64,000 nucleotides of DNA from UBA1479 sp038109305. GTDB lineage: Bacteria; Pseudomonadota; Alphaproteobacteria; Rhodospirillales; Casp-alpha2. The stretch covers positions 19,893-83,892 of the forward strand of contig JAYNIR010000013.1 in assembly GCA_038109305.1 (NCBI GenBank). The letters run 5' to 3'. The notes beneath the pieces are model-generated. The model ran no database searches. It had not been told where the DNA came from and saw only the letters and a program-made list of their open reading frames with translations. The position numbers and the translations under genes are program-made. Numbering within the stretch: position 1 is the stretch's first letter; each line of letters opens with the position of its first letter. Positions 25,281-35,700 of the stretch are shown here, in pieces.

Positions 25281-27074
25281 CTAGAGGTCCCGTTCCAGTT
25301 CGTCGATGAAGCCTTCGATGACGCCGAGCCCCCGGTGCCAAAACTTGGGATCGGACGCGTCCAACCCGAACGGCGCCAGAAGTTCCTTGTGCCGGAGCGT
25401 CCCACCGGCCCGCAGCATGTCCAGGTATTTGGCCTGAAAACCCTCGTGCCCGCCCTGGAACACGTCGTAGAGCGAGTTCACCAGGCAATCCCCGAAGGCA
25501 TAGGCGTAAACATAGAAAGGCACATGTATGAAGTGGGAAATGTAAGCCCAATAGTACTTGTATTCGTCGCCGAACCGGAACGCCGGGCCCAGACTCTCGC
25601 TCTGCACCTGCATCCAGATTTCGCAAATCCGTTCCGGCGCCAGTTCACCCGACCCGCGTTCGGCATGCACCTTGGTTTCAAAAATATGGAAGGCGATCTG
25701 GCGGACGACCGTGTTCATCATGTCTTCGACCTTGCCGGCCAGCAGCACCCGCCGCCGTTTCGGATCGGTTTCCGCCGCCAGCATGGCGCGGAAGGTCAGC
25801 ATTTCGCCGAACACCGACGCCGTCTCGGCCAGCGTCAGCGGCGTGTTGGCCAGCAGGTTGCCCTGGGGTGCCGCCAGCACCTGATGCACGCCGTGGCCCA
25901 GTTCGTGGGCCAGTGTCATGACATCGCGGGACTTGCCGTGGAAGTTCAGCAGGATATAGGGGTGCGCCGACGGCACGGTCGGGTGGGCGAAGGCACCCGA
26001 ATCCTTGCCCGGCATGGGCGGCGCGTCGATCCAGCGTTTGTCGAAAAACGTTTTCGCGATGTCCGCCATATCCGGCAGGAACGCGCCGTAGGCATCCAGC
26101 ACCGTCGCCCGCGCTTCGTCCCAGGTGAAGGTCTTGGCTGCGTCATCGGGCAGCGGCGCGTTGCGGTCCCAGTAATCCATTTTGTCAACGCCGAACCACC
26201 TGGCCTTCTGCGCGTAGTAGCGGTGCGACAGCCGGGGGAAACTTTCGTGCACGGCGGTGGTGAGCGCGTCGATCACGTCGTCCTCCACCTGATTGGCCAG
26301 GTTCCGGAACGACACCGGGCGCGGATACTTGCGCGACTTGTCGTCGATGGCCTTGTCCTTCACCAGCGTGTTGAACACGAGGGAAAACAGTTTGATGTTG
26401 TCGCCCAATCCCTCGCCCACCGCCTTGGCGGCGGTGCGGCGGACGGCCTGGTCCGTGTCGTTCAACCGGTTAAGCGCGCCTGACAGGGTCAAATCCTCGC
26501 CATCGACCGGGAACCGCATCCCCGCCAGCGTTTCGTCGAACAGGCGCGTCCACGCGATGGAGCCCGTGACGTGGCGTTCGTGTAGCGCGTGTTCCAGTTC
26601 GTCCGACAACTGGTGCGGGCGGAAGGCGCGCAGGTCGCGCAGCCACGGGCGGTAGCGGGAAAGCGCCTCGCTTTCCGCGAACTGGGCGTCCAGGCGCGCG
26701 TCGTCAATCAGGTTAAGCTCCAGAGTGAAAAACAGGGTCTGGGTCGAAATGTCGGTGATACGTTCCTGCATGGTCTGCTGAAACCGGGCGCTCTCGCCGT
26801 TTTCCCGGTTTTCCGAGGTCAGCAGCGACGCGAAGCTCATGACCCGGCCGAGCCGTTCGTCGAATTCTTCGTATTCGCGGATCGCGTGGCCCAGGGCATC
26901 GCCGGAAAGCCCCGCGAGCTTGCCCTGATAAGCGGCTTGCAAGGCCTTGGCCTTTTCGTCCGCCCAGGCAAGGTCTGTGTTGATTTTCGGGTCATCCGTG
27001 CCGGTATAAAGGTCCGCAAGGTTCCAGCGCGGCAGATCCTGCGTTTTGGCGGCGGTTTGGGCGGCGTCGGTCAT
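25281..27074 (-). CDS. pepF: oligoendopeptidase F-type M3 metallopeptidase
   Basis: The 597-residue enzyme has the M3 zinc motif LAHELGHGVHQ (HExGH) and the later Glu ligand in the ETASVFGEML segment. The N-terminal DLPRWNLADLYTGTDDP and the C-terminal KYLDMLRAGGTLRHKELLAPFG match the PepF/YjbG clade. It cleaves short peptides in the cytoplasm, and no signal peptide is seen. The ATG at 27074 has AAGGAA upstream. It heads an operon with an alpha/beta hydrolase and an ABC1 kinase, and is divergent from the acyl-CoA ligase. Confidence 0.93.
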   Translation of the reverse strand: MTDAAQTAAKTQDLPRWNLADLYTGTDDPKINTDLAWADEKAKALQAAYQGKLAGLSGDALGHAIREYEEFDERLGRVMSFASLLTSENRENGESARFQQTMQERITDISTQTLFFTLELNLIDDARLDAQFAESEALSRYRPWLRDLRAFRPHQLSDELEHALHERHVTGSIAWTRLFDETLAGMRFPVDGEDLTLSGALNRLNDTDQAVRRTAAKAVGEGLGDNIKLFSLVFNTLVKDKAIDDKSRKYPRPVSFRNLANQVEDDVIDALTTAVHESFPRLSHRYYAQKARWFGVDKMDYWDRNAPLPDDAAKTFTWDEARATVLDAYGAFLPDMADIAKTFFDKRWIDAPPMPGKDSGAFAHPTVPSAHPYILLNFHGKSRDVMTLAHELGHGVHQVLAAPQGNLLANTPLTLAETASVFGEMLTFRAMLAAETDPKRRRVLLAGKVEDMMNTVVRQIAFHIFETKVHAERGSGELAPERICEIWMQVQSESLGPAFRFGDEYKYYWAYISHFIHVPFYVYAYAFGDCLVNSLYDVFQGGHEGFQAKYLDMLRAGGTLRHKELLAPFGLDASDPKFWHRGLGVIEGFIDELERDL

Positions 27075-27156
27075 AATAGGGTTCCTTGGGCTTGGCATTC
27101 CAACGGTTTCTGGTCATATAGAGGCGATTGGCGGCGTTCACAACAGGGGGACAGTT

Positions 27157-28956
27157 TTGACCGACACCGGCGCGCATAAATACGGCTGGCCCAACCTGCC
27201 GGCGATGTTTTTCAGCCAGGCCGAAAAGCTCGGCGACCGCCCGTTTTTGTGGGAAAAATCCGGCGGCGCTTTCCGCCCGATGACCTGGACCGAGGCCGCC
27301 CGACGCGTCACCCAACTGGCCCGGGTGCTGCAAGGCCTCGGCGTCAAACCGGGCGACCGGGTTGCGTTGATTTCCGAAAACCGCGCCAGTTGGCTGATCG
27401 CCGACGTGGCGATCATGGCCGCGGGCGCCATCACCGTCCCCGCCTATACCACCAATACCGAGGGCGACCACCTGCACATTCTGGACGATTCCGGGGCCGT
27501 CGGCGCCATCGTTTCGACCGCGCGGCTGGCGGCCCGCGTGCTGCCGGCGGCGGAAAAGGTGACCGCCTGCCGCTTCGCCATCGCCATGGAGCCCGTGGAC
27601 GGCGGCCGCGCGCCCTCTGTCGACCTGAAAATCTGGGACGATGCACTGGCGGGCCGGCAATCCGGCGCCGACATCGCAGGCGCCGCGCAAGGCTGGTCGC
27701 CGGACGCGACGGCCTGCATCATCTATACCTCCGGCACCAGCGGCCTGCCCAAAGGCGTGATGCTCTCGCACAAATCGATCCTACATAACGTCGCTGGCGC
27801 GACGGATGCGCTGTGCGATCTCGGGCTCGGCAAAGAAGTATTTCTGTCGTTCCTGCCGCTGTCGCATTCGTATGAACACACGGCGGGGCAGTTCTTCCCC
27901 ATCGCCGTGGGCGCGGAGATTTATTACGCCGAGGGCGTTGAATACCTGGTCAACAACATGGCGGAAGCGCGGCCGACGATCATGACGGCGGTGCCGAGGC
28001 TTTATGAATCGATGCGGACGCGGATCGAACGCGGCGTCGAACAAGCCGGCGGCGCCAAGGCGAAATTGTTCCGGAAGGCGCTGGCCCTGGGCGCCAAGCG
28101 ATATCAAAACCCGGGGTCTCTGGGATTGGTTGAACGCGTCCAGGATTGCGCCCTCGACAAGCTGGTCCGCGCCAAGGTCAAGGCTCGGTTCGGCGGGCGG
28201 CTGAAGGCGCTGGTTTCCGGCGGCGCGCCTTTGAACCCGGACGTCGGGCTTTATTTCACGGCGTTGGGCCTTCGCATTTTGCAGGGGTACGGCCAGACAG
28301 AGAGCGCCCCCGTCATCAGCGTCAACCGGGCGGCGCACGTGAAGCTGCATGCCGTCGGCCCGCCGGTGAAGGACACGGAAGTGATGATCGCCGGCGACGG
28401 CGAAATCCTGGTCCGGGGCGACCTGGTCATGCAGGGCTATTGGCGGAACGAAAAAGCGACCGAAGGCGCCATCCAGGACGGCTGGCTGCACACCGGCGAT
28501 ATTGGCCACCTGGACGAAGACGGGCATCTGGTCATCACCGACCGCAAGAAGGACATCATCGTCAATTCCGGCGGCGACAACATCGCGCCGCAACGGGTCG
28601 AAGGCATCATCAATTTGGAACCGGAAATCGCGCAGTCCATGGTGAGCGGCGACAAGCGCCCGCATCTGGTGGCGCTGTTGGTGCCGGATCAGGACTGGCT
28701 CGGCCATTTCATGCGCGAACACAGTAAGTCCGGCGAGCTCAAGGACCTGGCCGACGATCCGGATCTGCGGAAGCTTCTTAGCCTCGCCATGGAGCGGGTT
28801 AACGGGAAACTGTCCAACATCGAAAAAGTCCGCCGCTTCATCGTCGCGCCGGAACCCTTCACCGTCGACAACGAACAAATGACCCCGACTCTCAAGGTCC
28901 GACGCCACGTGCTGAAGGACGTCTACGGCGAACGGCTGAACGCGCTCTACGTTTAA
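27157..28956 (+). CDS. long-chain fatty acid-CoA ligase (AMP-forming)
   Basis: The roughly 599-residue adenylating enzyme has the P-loop-like IIYTSGTSGLPKGVMLSH, the GYGQTESAPVIS motif, WLHTGDIGHLDEDGHL and TDRKKDIIVNSGGDNIAP. These mark the FadD15-like long-chain acyl-CoA synthetases. It activates fatty acids for beta-oxidation or lipid synthesis. The start is probably TTG at 27157, five bases after AGGGGGA. The upstream in-frame ATG at 27046 overlaps pepF and adds a non-family segment. Confidence 0.9.
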   Translation: MTDTGAHKYGWPNLPAMFFSQAEKLGDRPFLWEKSGGAFRPMTWTEAARRVTQLARVLQGLGVKPGDRVALISENRASWLIADVAIMAAGAITVPAYTTNTEGDHLHILDDSGAVGAIVSTARLAARVLPAAEKVTACRFAIAMEPVDGGRAPSVDLKIWDDALAGRQSGADIAGAAQGWSPDATACIIYTSGTSGLPKGVMLSHKSILHNVAGATDALCDLGLGKEVFLSFLPLSHSYEHTAGQFFPIAVGAEIYYAEGVEYLVNNMAEARPTIMTAVPRLYESMRTRIERGVEQAGGAKAKLFRKALALGAKRYQNPGSLGLVERVQDCALDKLVRAKVKARFGGRLKALVSGGAPLNPDVGLYFTALGLRILQGYGQTESAPVISVNRAAHVKLHAVGPPVKDTEVMIAGDGEILVRGDLVMQGYWRNEKATEGAIQDGWLHTGDIGHLDEDGHLVITDRKKDIIVNSGGDNIAPQRVEGIINLEPEIAQSMVSGDKRPHLVALLVPDQDWLGHFMREHSKSGELKDLADDPDLRKLLSLAMERVNGKLSNIEKVRRFIVAPEPFTVDNEQMTPTLKVRRHVLKDVYGERLNALYV

Positions 28957-28960
28957 AGGC

Positions 28961-29617
28961 TTATTCCTTCGCTTCGACGCCAAGCCACGGCAGCGCCCCG
29001 CCCTTGGTGACCATCGCCGGATCGAACACCGCGTTCCAAAACGCGTGCCCGTCATGGGACGCTTCTTCCATCAGCGACAGATAGCTCGGCCACGCCGACC
29101 AGATACGGCCTTCGACCTCGCCCAGCTGATGGATCAGATTGGCTTCGAACTTGCGGGAGATCGACTGCATATTTTTGTTTTCCGCCAGGCACACCATGCA
29201 CACCCGGTCGATGTAGCGGTTGTACGCACCGTTCAGCACCCGGCGCATGAGTTCCGTCCCGATGCCTTCGTTCTGCCACGGGCCTTCGACGCTAAGCGCG
29301 ACCTCAGCCAGCAGGTTCGGGATGGTGCGGACCCGCAGCAGTTTCCCGACGCCGCGCAGATCGCCGTCGCCGAAAGCGCCGATAAGCAGCGCCGCGTGCC
29401 AATCCAGCCGATCGAAATAGTCGCTGATCACGGAACCCCGGACAGCGGCCCAAAAGCGGAGCCGCCGGTCCTCGGGATCGAGGCGCGGCAGATGCCTTTC
29501 GAACGCGTCACGGTCGTCGCGGGTGAGTTTACGGAATGCCGCCCGGGAGGAACCGTGCTCCCTGTCTTTGCCCAGATTTTCTGGCGGCCGCGTTACCGGT
29601 TTTCGTCTCGCCGGCAT
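28961..29617 (-). CDS. GNAT-family N-acetyltransferase
   Basis: The 218-residue protein has a basic N-terminal extension and a GNAT fold. VALSVEGPWQNEGIGTELMRRVL is the acetyl-CoA-binding strand and loop (the family pattern is Q/RxxGxG/A, here QNEGIG). LRFWAAVRGSVISDYFDRLDW resembles the N-terminal part of acetyltransferases of the Pat type. The acceptor is unknown. It is convergent with the acyl-CoA ligase, with four bases between stops. Confidence 0.8.
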   Translation of the reverse strand: MPARRKPVTRPPENLGKDREHGSSRAAFRKLTRDDRDAFERHLPRLDPEDRRLRFWAAVRGSVISDYFDRLDWHAALLIGAFGDGDLRGVGKLLRVRTIPNLLAEVALSVEGPWQNEGIGTELMRRVLNGAYNRYIDRVCMVCLAENKNMQSISRKFEANLIHQLGEVEGRIWSAWPSYLSLMEEASHDGHAFWNAVFDPAMVTKGGALPWLGVEAKE

Positions 29618-29648
29618 GGAAGACCAACCTCTTTAGGCCCGCGATAAA

Positions 29649-29679
29649 AAGGGGGCCGTCAGACTTGCCTTGCCCCCTT
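29649..29679 (-). terminator. terminator after the nitroreductase gene
   Basis: The inverted repeat AAGGGGGC/GCCCCCTT flanks a 15-base loop and, reading leftward, runs into five T. It sits 120 bases past the nitroreductase stop and just before the GNAT start. Confidence 0.65.
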
Positions 29680-29702
29680 CGGCACCAGGATATGGTGAGA
29701 AA

Positions 29703-29719
29703 ATGTTGCGCCGCAACAT
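29703..29719. promoter_or_regulatory. palindrome ATGTTGC-GCC-GCAACAT, possible operator for the GNAT gene
   Basis: A perfect 7-bp inverted repeat with a 3-base centre lies in the AT-rich 29690-29760 segment upstream of the GNAT start (29617). TATATAAAAAT-like sequence lies just upstream of it on the minus strand and could be a -10 region, placing the palindrome near +1. That is a classic repressor position. The regulator is unknown. Confidence 0.35.
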
Positions 29720-29800
29720 AATCTTGATGAAATTTTTATATAGTGTCGTATTACAGATGGTTGATGGATCACATTTTTTCCGAAACCCGCCGCCCGGAGG

Positions 29801-30634
29801 CTATTCCAGGTCGAATCCGTGGGCCCGGATGAATGTGCCGAAATCCATCCGCTCGCGCTTGGAAAGCCGCCTTGCGGTGCTTTCTGTCCACCCGTAATCG
29901 TCGGACAGGCCGTAATCCGCCTTGTGTAGCTGGTCGTCCTTGGGCATTGGTTTGAGGGCGTTCCGCCTGGCGTCGTAGGCGCGAAGCTCCGCTTCCAGAT
30001 TGCCGTCGTCGTATGTCCCGTGATGCACGACGACGGGCGGCGGCAGACGGGGCGTAAACCGGCCGTCGTCCGTCGGATAGCCGACCGTCAGCCCCGCGAC
30101 CGGGTAGACACCGTCGGGCAGGCCCAGAATTTCCGACACCTCGGCGATCACCTGGCGCACGGCGGAAACCGGGCACGTGCCGAGCCCCTTGAACCCGGCG
30201 GCGGTGATGAACGCCATCAACGCCAGTCCGGCATCGACCGCCGCGTTCATGAAAGTGTCGAGCGTGTTGTTGACGTGGCTATAGCCGCGGATTTCGGCAA
30301 CCCGCTGACCTCGCCGCATGTCGGCGCAGAACACGAGAAAGCGCGACGCGTCGGCGATCCACGGCATGGATTTAATGTGATCGGTAATTTTCTGCTGCTG
30401 CGCCTTGTCGCAGACGACGATGGAATACTGCTGCAGATCCGATTTCGCCGGCGCCGATTGCGCCGCCGCCAACAATGTTTCCAGCAGACCGTCGGAAATT
30501 TTCTCGCGCCCGTACTTGCGGCAGACGCGGCGGCCGATCATTGCCGCCACCGGGTCGCCAAGCCCCAGGTCCATATCCGGATGGCGTGGTTTCAAGCCGA
30601 AGCGACTCATGAAAAGATCGTCGCGGAAGGTCAT
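29801..30634 (-). CDS. nitroreductase-family flavoprotein
   Basis: The 277-residue sequence has IGRRVCRKYGREKISDGLLETLL and AAQSAPAKSDLQQYSIVV (FMN phosphate and dimer contacts), DAGLALMAFITAAGFKGLGTCPVSAVR, and LPDGVYPVAGLTVGYP, which are nitroreductase marks of the NfsA-like flavin reductase type (split motifs). It would reduce nitro, quinone or related compounds with NAD(P)H. It is 32 bases behind the dehalogenase-like gene on the same strand and may be co-expressed. Confidence 0.85.
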   Translation of the reverse strand: MTFRDDLFMSRFGLKPRHPDMDLGLGDPVAAMIGRRVCRKYGREKISDGLLETLLAAAQSAPAKSDLQQYSIVVCDKAQQQKITDHIKSMPWIADASRFLVFCADMRRGQRVAEIRGYSHVNNTLDTFMNAAVDAGLALMAFITAAGFKGLGTCPVSAVRQVIAEVSEILGLPDGVYPVAGLTVGYPTDDGRFTPRLPPPVVVHHGTYDDGNLEAELRAYDARRNALKPMPKDDQLHKADYGLSDDYGWTESTARRLSKRERMDFGTFIRAHGFDLE

Positions 30635-30666
30635 TGCCCCCTTCTCCTTCTATTCAAGTCGATCGC

Positions 30667-31563
30667 TTATTCGCCCTTGAGGAACGGCAGCAGCTGCGCC
30701 AAAACCGCATCCGGTGCTTCCTCGGCCAGGAAATGCCCGCATTCGAGCGGCCCGCCCCGAAGGTCATCGGCCCATTCCGCCCAGACGGTCAGCGCCGAGG
30801 TCTTGCCGTCGGTCTTGGGCCCGCCGCGTTTGCGTTTTTCGCCCCACAGTGCCAACAGCGGGCACGCCATTTTGTTGCCCGCGTCCAGGTCCGCCTTGTC
30901 GTGCGCCGCGTCGACCGTGGCGCCGGCACGGTAATCTTCGCACGTCGCGTGGATCACCTTGGGCTTGCGGAAACAGCGCTTGTATTCGTCCATGGCGCCG
31001 TCGCCAAAGGCCGCCATGTCGTCGGCCCAGCCTTCGATCAGCCATTCAAGGAAGAAATCTGGGTCGAGGCCGATCAGAGTTTCCGGGCGGGGTGCGGGCT
31101 GCGCAAGGAACAGCCAGTGGAACGACCCCATGGCCCAGGCCTTGTTGGCACGCTGCCAGACGCTGCCTGTGGGCACGATGTCGAGCGTGCAAAGCCGCAA
31201 AACCCGATTCGGCATGTCCATCGCCATGCGGTAGCCGACCCTAGCCCCCCGGTCGTGACTGACGATTGCAAAGGTATCGTGGCCCAGCGCCGACATGACG
31301 GCGGCCATGTCGCGGCCCATGGCGCGTTTGGAATAGGTTTCGTGGGTGTCGTCGGCGGGGGGGCATTCGCTGTCGCCGTAACCGCGTAGGTCCGGGCAGA
31401 CGACGGTGAAATCTTTTGCCAACACCGGCGCCAGGTGCCGCCAGATGACGTGGGTTTGCGGGTATCCGTGGAGCATCAGCACAGCGGGGCCGCTGCCTGT
31501 GACCCGCAGGTTGATATCCGCGCCGTCGCCGTTGATGCGTTTTTGTTCAAATCCTTCGAACAT
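30667..31563 (-). CDS. haloacetate dehalogenase-like alpha/beta hydrolase
   Basis: The 298-residue protein matches fluoroacetate/haloacetate dehalogenases. LHGYPQTHVIW is the oxyanion loop, RGYGDS carries the Arg-Gly halide-side motif, SHDRGARVGYRMAMD has the nucleophile Asp, HATCEDYRAGAT is distinctive of this clade, and CGHFLAEE has the catalytic His. It may cleave C-halogen bonds. Epoxide hydrolases share much of this pattern, so the activity is a family-level call. It is upstream of the nitroreductase. Confidence 0.8.
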   Translation of the reverse strand: MFEGFEQKRINGDGADINLRVTGSGPAVLMLHGYPQTHVIWRHLAPVLAKDFTVVCPDLRGYGDSECPPADDTHETYSKRAMGRDMAAVMSALGHDTFAIVSHDRGARVGYRMAMDMPNRVLRLCTLDIVPTGSVWQRANKAWAMGSFHWLFLAQPAPRPETLIGLDPDFFLEWLIEGWADDMAAFGDGAMDEYKRCFRKPKVIHATCEDYRAGATVDAAHDKADLDAGNKMACPLLALWGEKRKRGGPKTDGKTSALTVWAEWADDLRGGPLECGHFLAEEAPDAVLAQLLPFLKGE

Positions 31564-31588
31564 GCCCCCCCCTGGCCTGCCGACGGCG

Positions 31589-32566
31589 TCACACGCCGTG
31601 ATAGTCTTTGTACCAGCCTACGAAACGGGGGATGCCTTCGTCGATGGGGGTTTTTGGCACAAACCCGAAATCCCGCGTCGACGCCGCGATATCGGCGAAG
31701 GTTTCCTGCACGTCGCCGGTCTGCATGGGCTGAAAATCGATTTCCGCCTTGCGCTGCAGAGCGGTTTCCAGAATACCGATAAACCGCATCAGTTGTTCGG
31801 AATTGTTGTTGCCCAGATTATAGAGCCGATGCGGCGTGCCGTCGGCGGCCTCCGGCGTGGTTTCCAAAACGCCCAGCACGCCCGCGACGATGTCGTCGAT
31901 GTAGGTAAAGTCGCGGCGCATGTCGCCGCCGTTGAACACGGGGATCGACTCGCCGGCGACAATCTTGCGCGTGAAGATATAGGCCGCCATGTCCGGCCGG
32001 CCCCACGGGCCGTAGACCGTGAAAAACCGCAGCCCCGTCAGCGGCAGCTTGTACATGCGGGCATAGCTTTCCGACAAAAGCTCCATCGCCCGCTTGGTCG
32101 CCGCGTACATGGAAACCGGGTGATCCACCGGATCGTCGATCGAAAACGGCAGCTTCGTGTTGGCGCCGTAGACCGACGACGACGAGGCATAGACGAAATG
32201 CTTGAAGTTTTTCAGCGTCCGCGCCGCTTCCATCAGCATCAGATGACCTTCGACGTTGGAATGGGTATAGGCATGCGGGTTGATCAGCGAATACCGTACC
32301 CCGGCCTGCGCCGCCAGGTGAATGATCCGCTCGATATCGCCGTGGCGCTTAAATGCGCCGAACACGGCGTCCTTATCGGCGATATCGGCGCGAACCAGGG
32401 AAAAACCCTCGTGCGCTAGCAATCGCGCCGCCCTGTTCTCCTTCAACGTCGGGTCGTAATAATCGTTGACGTTGTCGATGCCGATCACCCGCTCCCCCCG
32501 GGCCAGCAAGGCCTGGGAGACATGAAATCCGATGAAGCCGGCGGCGCCCGTGACGAAAATGCTCAT
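31589..32566 (-). CDS. NAD-dependent epimerase, probably UDP-glucuronate 4-epimerase
   Basis: This short-chain dehydrogenase of 325 residues has FVTGAAGFIGFHVSQALL as the NAD loop, IDNVNDYYDPTLKENR typical of UDP-glucuronate 4-epimerases, the Ser in ASSSSVYG, YAATKRAMELL with catalytic Tyr and Lys, and FFTVYGPWGRPDMA. The product would be UDP-galacturonate for surface polysaccharide. The ATG at 32566 follows AAGGA at seven bases. No other sugar genes are adjacent. Confidence 0.88.
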   Translation of the reverse strand: MSIFVTGAAGFIGFHVSQALLARGERVIGIDNVNDYYDPTLKENRAARLLAHEGFSLVRADIADKDAVFGAFKRHGDIERIIHLAAQAGVRYSLINPHAYTHSNVEGHLMLMEAARTLKNFKHFVYASSSSVYGANTKLPFSIDDPVDHPVSMYAATKRAMELLSESYARMYKLPLTGLRFFTVYGPWGRPDMAAYIFTRKIVAGESIPVFNGGDMRRDFTYIDDIVAGVLGVLETTPEAADGTPHRLYNLGNNNSEQLMRFIGILETALQRKAEIDFQPMQTGDVQETFADIAASTRDFGFVPKTPIDEGIPRFVGWYKDYHGV

Positions 32567-32773
32567 GAAAAAATCCTTGGTCGTTCGTGGCAGCCGGTAT
32601 AGCGGGTCGCCCAGCAAAAATCACGGGGCAATTATCGGTCTTTTTTCAGGGCCGCCGAACCGCTGGTGTTTCGCGGGCCCGCCCCGGCTCCGGCTGAAAG
32701 TTGCGAATTGGCGCGGCCCGGATTGTAAGGCCCCCCGCCATCCCTTAACGTAGTCGCCGGAGGATACATACCG

Positions 32774-35700
32774 GTGAAACTCAGACCCGTCAGCCTGGAC
32801 GACAAATACGCCCTTGATGAAGGCCGCGTGTTCCTGACCGGGACCCAGGCCATCGTGCGGCTGAATTTGATGCAGCGCCGCCGCGACCTGGCCCAGGGCC
32901 TTAACACGGCGGGATACGTCACCGGCTACCGGGGCTCGCCACTGGGCGGGATCGACCGGGAATTCGGCCGCGCCAAGCGCTTCCTCGACGACCATCACGT
33001 GAAATTCCACCCCGCCGTCAACGAAGACCTGGCCGCCACCGCCCTCTGGGGCAGCCAGCAGATCGGTCTTTACCCCGGCGCCAAATACGACGGCGTGTTC
33101 GGCATGTGGTACGGCAAGGGCCCGGGGGTCGACCGCTCGGGCGATGTGTTCCGCCATGCCAACATGGCCGGCACGTCGCCGAACGGCGGCGTTCTGGTGA
33201 TGGCGGGCGATGACCCGGCGTGCAAATCATCCACCGTGCCGTCGCAGTCCGAACACGCGCTGATGGACGCCAACATCCCGATCCTCAACCCCATCGACGT
33301 GCAGGACCTGTTGGACATGGGCCTTTACGGCTGGGCCATGTCCCGATTCGCGGGGGTGTGGGTCGGCATCAAGTGCATCACCGACAACGTCGATACATCC
33401 GGCACGGTCAATATCTCGTCGGAGCGGGTGGACATCGTCCTGCCAGAATTCGAGATGCCGCCCGGCGGCCTCCACATCCGCTGGCCCGATCCGCCGACCG
33501 ATCAGGAAGAACGCCTGCATCGTTATAAGCTTTACGCCGCCCTCGCCTTCGCCCGCACCAACGGGTTGGATCGCATCACCATGGATTCGAGCAAGCCGCG
33601 CATCGGCATTGTCTCCACCGGCAAAAGCTATCTGGATACGCTCCAGGCGCTGGAAGACCTCGGCATCGGGGAGAAAGAGGCCGAGGCCATCGGTCTCCGC
33701 CTTTACCGCGTCGGCATGCCGTGGCCGCTGGAACGCTACGGCGTCCGCAACTTCGCCGAAGGGCTCGAAGAAATTCTGGTGATCGAGGAAAAACGCGCGG
33801 TCATCGAAAACCAGTTGAAGGAACAGCTCTACAACTGGCGGGCCGATGTGCGGCCCCGCGTCGTCGGCAAGTTTGACGAAAACCACGATTGGATTTTGCC
33901 GTCGGCGGGGGAACTGACGCCCGCCCGTATCGCGCGGGTCATCGCCGACCGCATCCGCGCCTTCCACAATTCAGAAGGCATCGAAAAGCGACTCAAATTC
34001 CTTCAGGAAAAAGAACAGATCTTCGAGCGCGCGGTGCCCAAGATCAACCGCATCCCATACTTCTGCGCTGGCTGCCCGCACAACACGTCGACCACCGTGC
34101 CCGAAGGGATGGAGGCTGCCGCCGGCATCGGCTGCCACTACATGGCCATCTGGATGAATCGCAACACCCAGACCTTCACCCACATGGGGGCGGAGGGCGC
34201 CAACTGGATCGGCCAGTCGCCGTTCACCGAACGCGACCACATCTTCGTCAACATCGGCGACGGCACGTATTTTCATTCGGGCGTGCTGGCCGTCCGCGCC
34301 GCCGTCGCCGCAAAAGTCAACGTCACCTACAAGATACTTTATAACGACGCCGTCGCCATGACCGGCGGGCAGACCATGGACGGGCCCTTGGACCCCGCCC
34401 GCATTTCCCGCCAGATGCGGGCCGAGGGCGTGGAAAAAATCGCCGTCGTCACAGACGATCCGGACAAATACCCCATCGGCACCGATTGGGCGGCGGGCGT
34501 GCGCGTGCATCACCGGGACGCGATCGAACAGGTGCAGCGCGACCTGACCCTCTGGCCCGGCGTTTCGGTCCTGATCTATGACCAGACCTGCGCCGCCGAA
34601 AAACGCAGGCGACGTAAACGCGGCACCTTCCCCAACCCGCCCAAGCGCGTGTTCATCAATGAAGATGTGTGCGAAGGCTGCGGCGATTGTGGGGGGCAAT
34701 CCAACTGCGTCGCCATCATGCCCCGCGAAACCGAACTGGGCCGCAAGCGCGCCATTGACCAAAGCGTCTGTAACAAGGATTACACCTGCCAAAAGGGTTT
34801 TTGCCCCAGCTTCGTCACCGTTCTCGGGGGCGAACCCAGAAAAGAGGAAGGGCTCGGCAACGTCCCCTTCCCGGTTCTGCCGGAACCGGAGATCCCGTCT
34901 TCCGAAAAGGCCTATAACATCTGTATTACCGGCATCGGCGGCACGGGCGTGGTGACCGTCTCGGCGCTCCTCGGCATGGCGGCGCATCTGGACCAAAAGG
35001 CCGTGACAGTGCTGGACGTTGCCGGCCTCGCACAGAAAAATGGCGCCGTCTTCGCCCACGTGCGCATCGCCGACGACGTCAACGACATCAACGCCGTCCG
35101 CATCGCCGCCGGCGGCTCGGATTTATTGCTCGGCAACGACCTCGTCACCTCCGGCGGGCTTGAAACGCTCGGCAAGCTCGACGCCGTTCGGTCCAAGGCC
35201 GTCGTCAACGCGGGGCAGACCATGACCGCCGACTTCACCGCCAGGCCGGACATGAAATTCCCCGATCACGAACTGCGCGCTGCCATCACCGACGCTACCA
35301 ACGGCAACGCCGACTTCGTCGACGTGACGCACTTGGCCCGACGCCTCATGGGCGACAGTATCGCCGCCAACATCATGCTGATCGGCTTCGCGTGGCAGCG
35401 GGGCCTGCTACCGCTCTCGTGGGATGCCTTGGACCGCGCCATTGAACTGAACGGCGTTTCGTTGGCGTTCAACAAGCAGGCGTTCGAATGGGGCCGTCGC
35501 GCGGCGTATGACCTCGCCGCCGTGGAACGGTTGGCCGGCGTGCGCGTTCAGGCGCCTGAAGATTTCGATCTGGGCCGGTTCATCGACCGGCGGATCAGCG
35601 ACCTGACTCGGTATCAGAACGCGCCCTACGCGGCGCGGTACCGGGCGATGGTGGACAAAGTCTCTACTGCCGAAAATAAATTGGGGCTGGGCTCAGCCCA

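Noticed and set aside
25074..26483. 469-codon plus-strand ORF opposite pepF
   Set aside because: Shadow of pepF. No coding features.
29739..29753. Minus-strand TAATACGAC-ACTATA, similar to a T7 promoter
   Set aside because: Two bases are missing from the T7 consensus, no phage genes lie near, and an AT-rich -10 region explains it.
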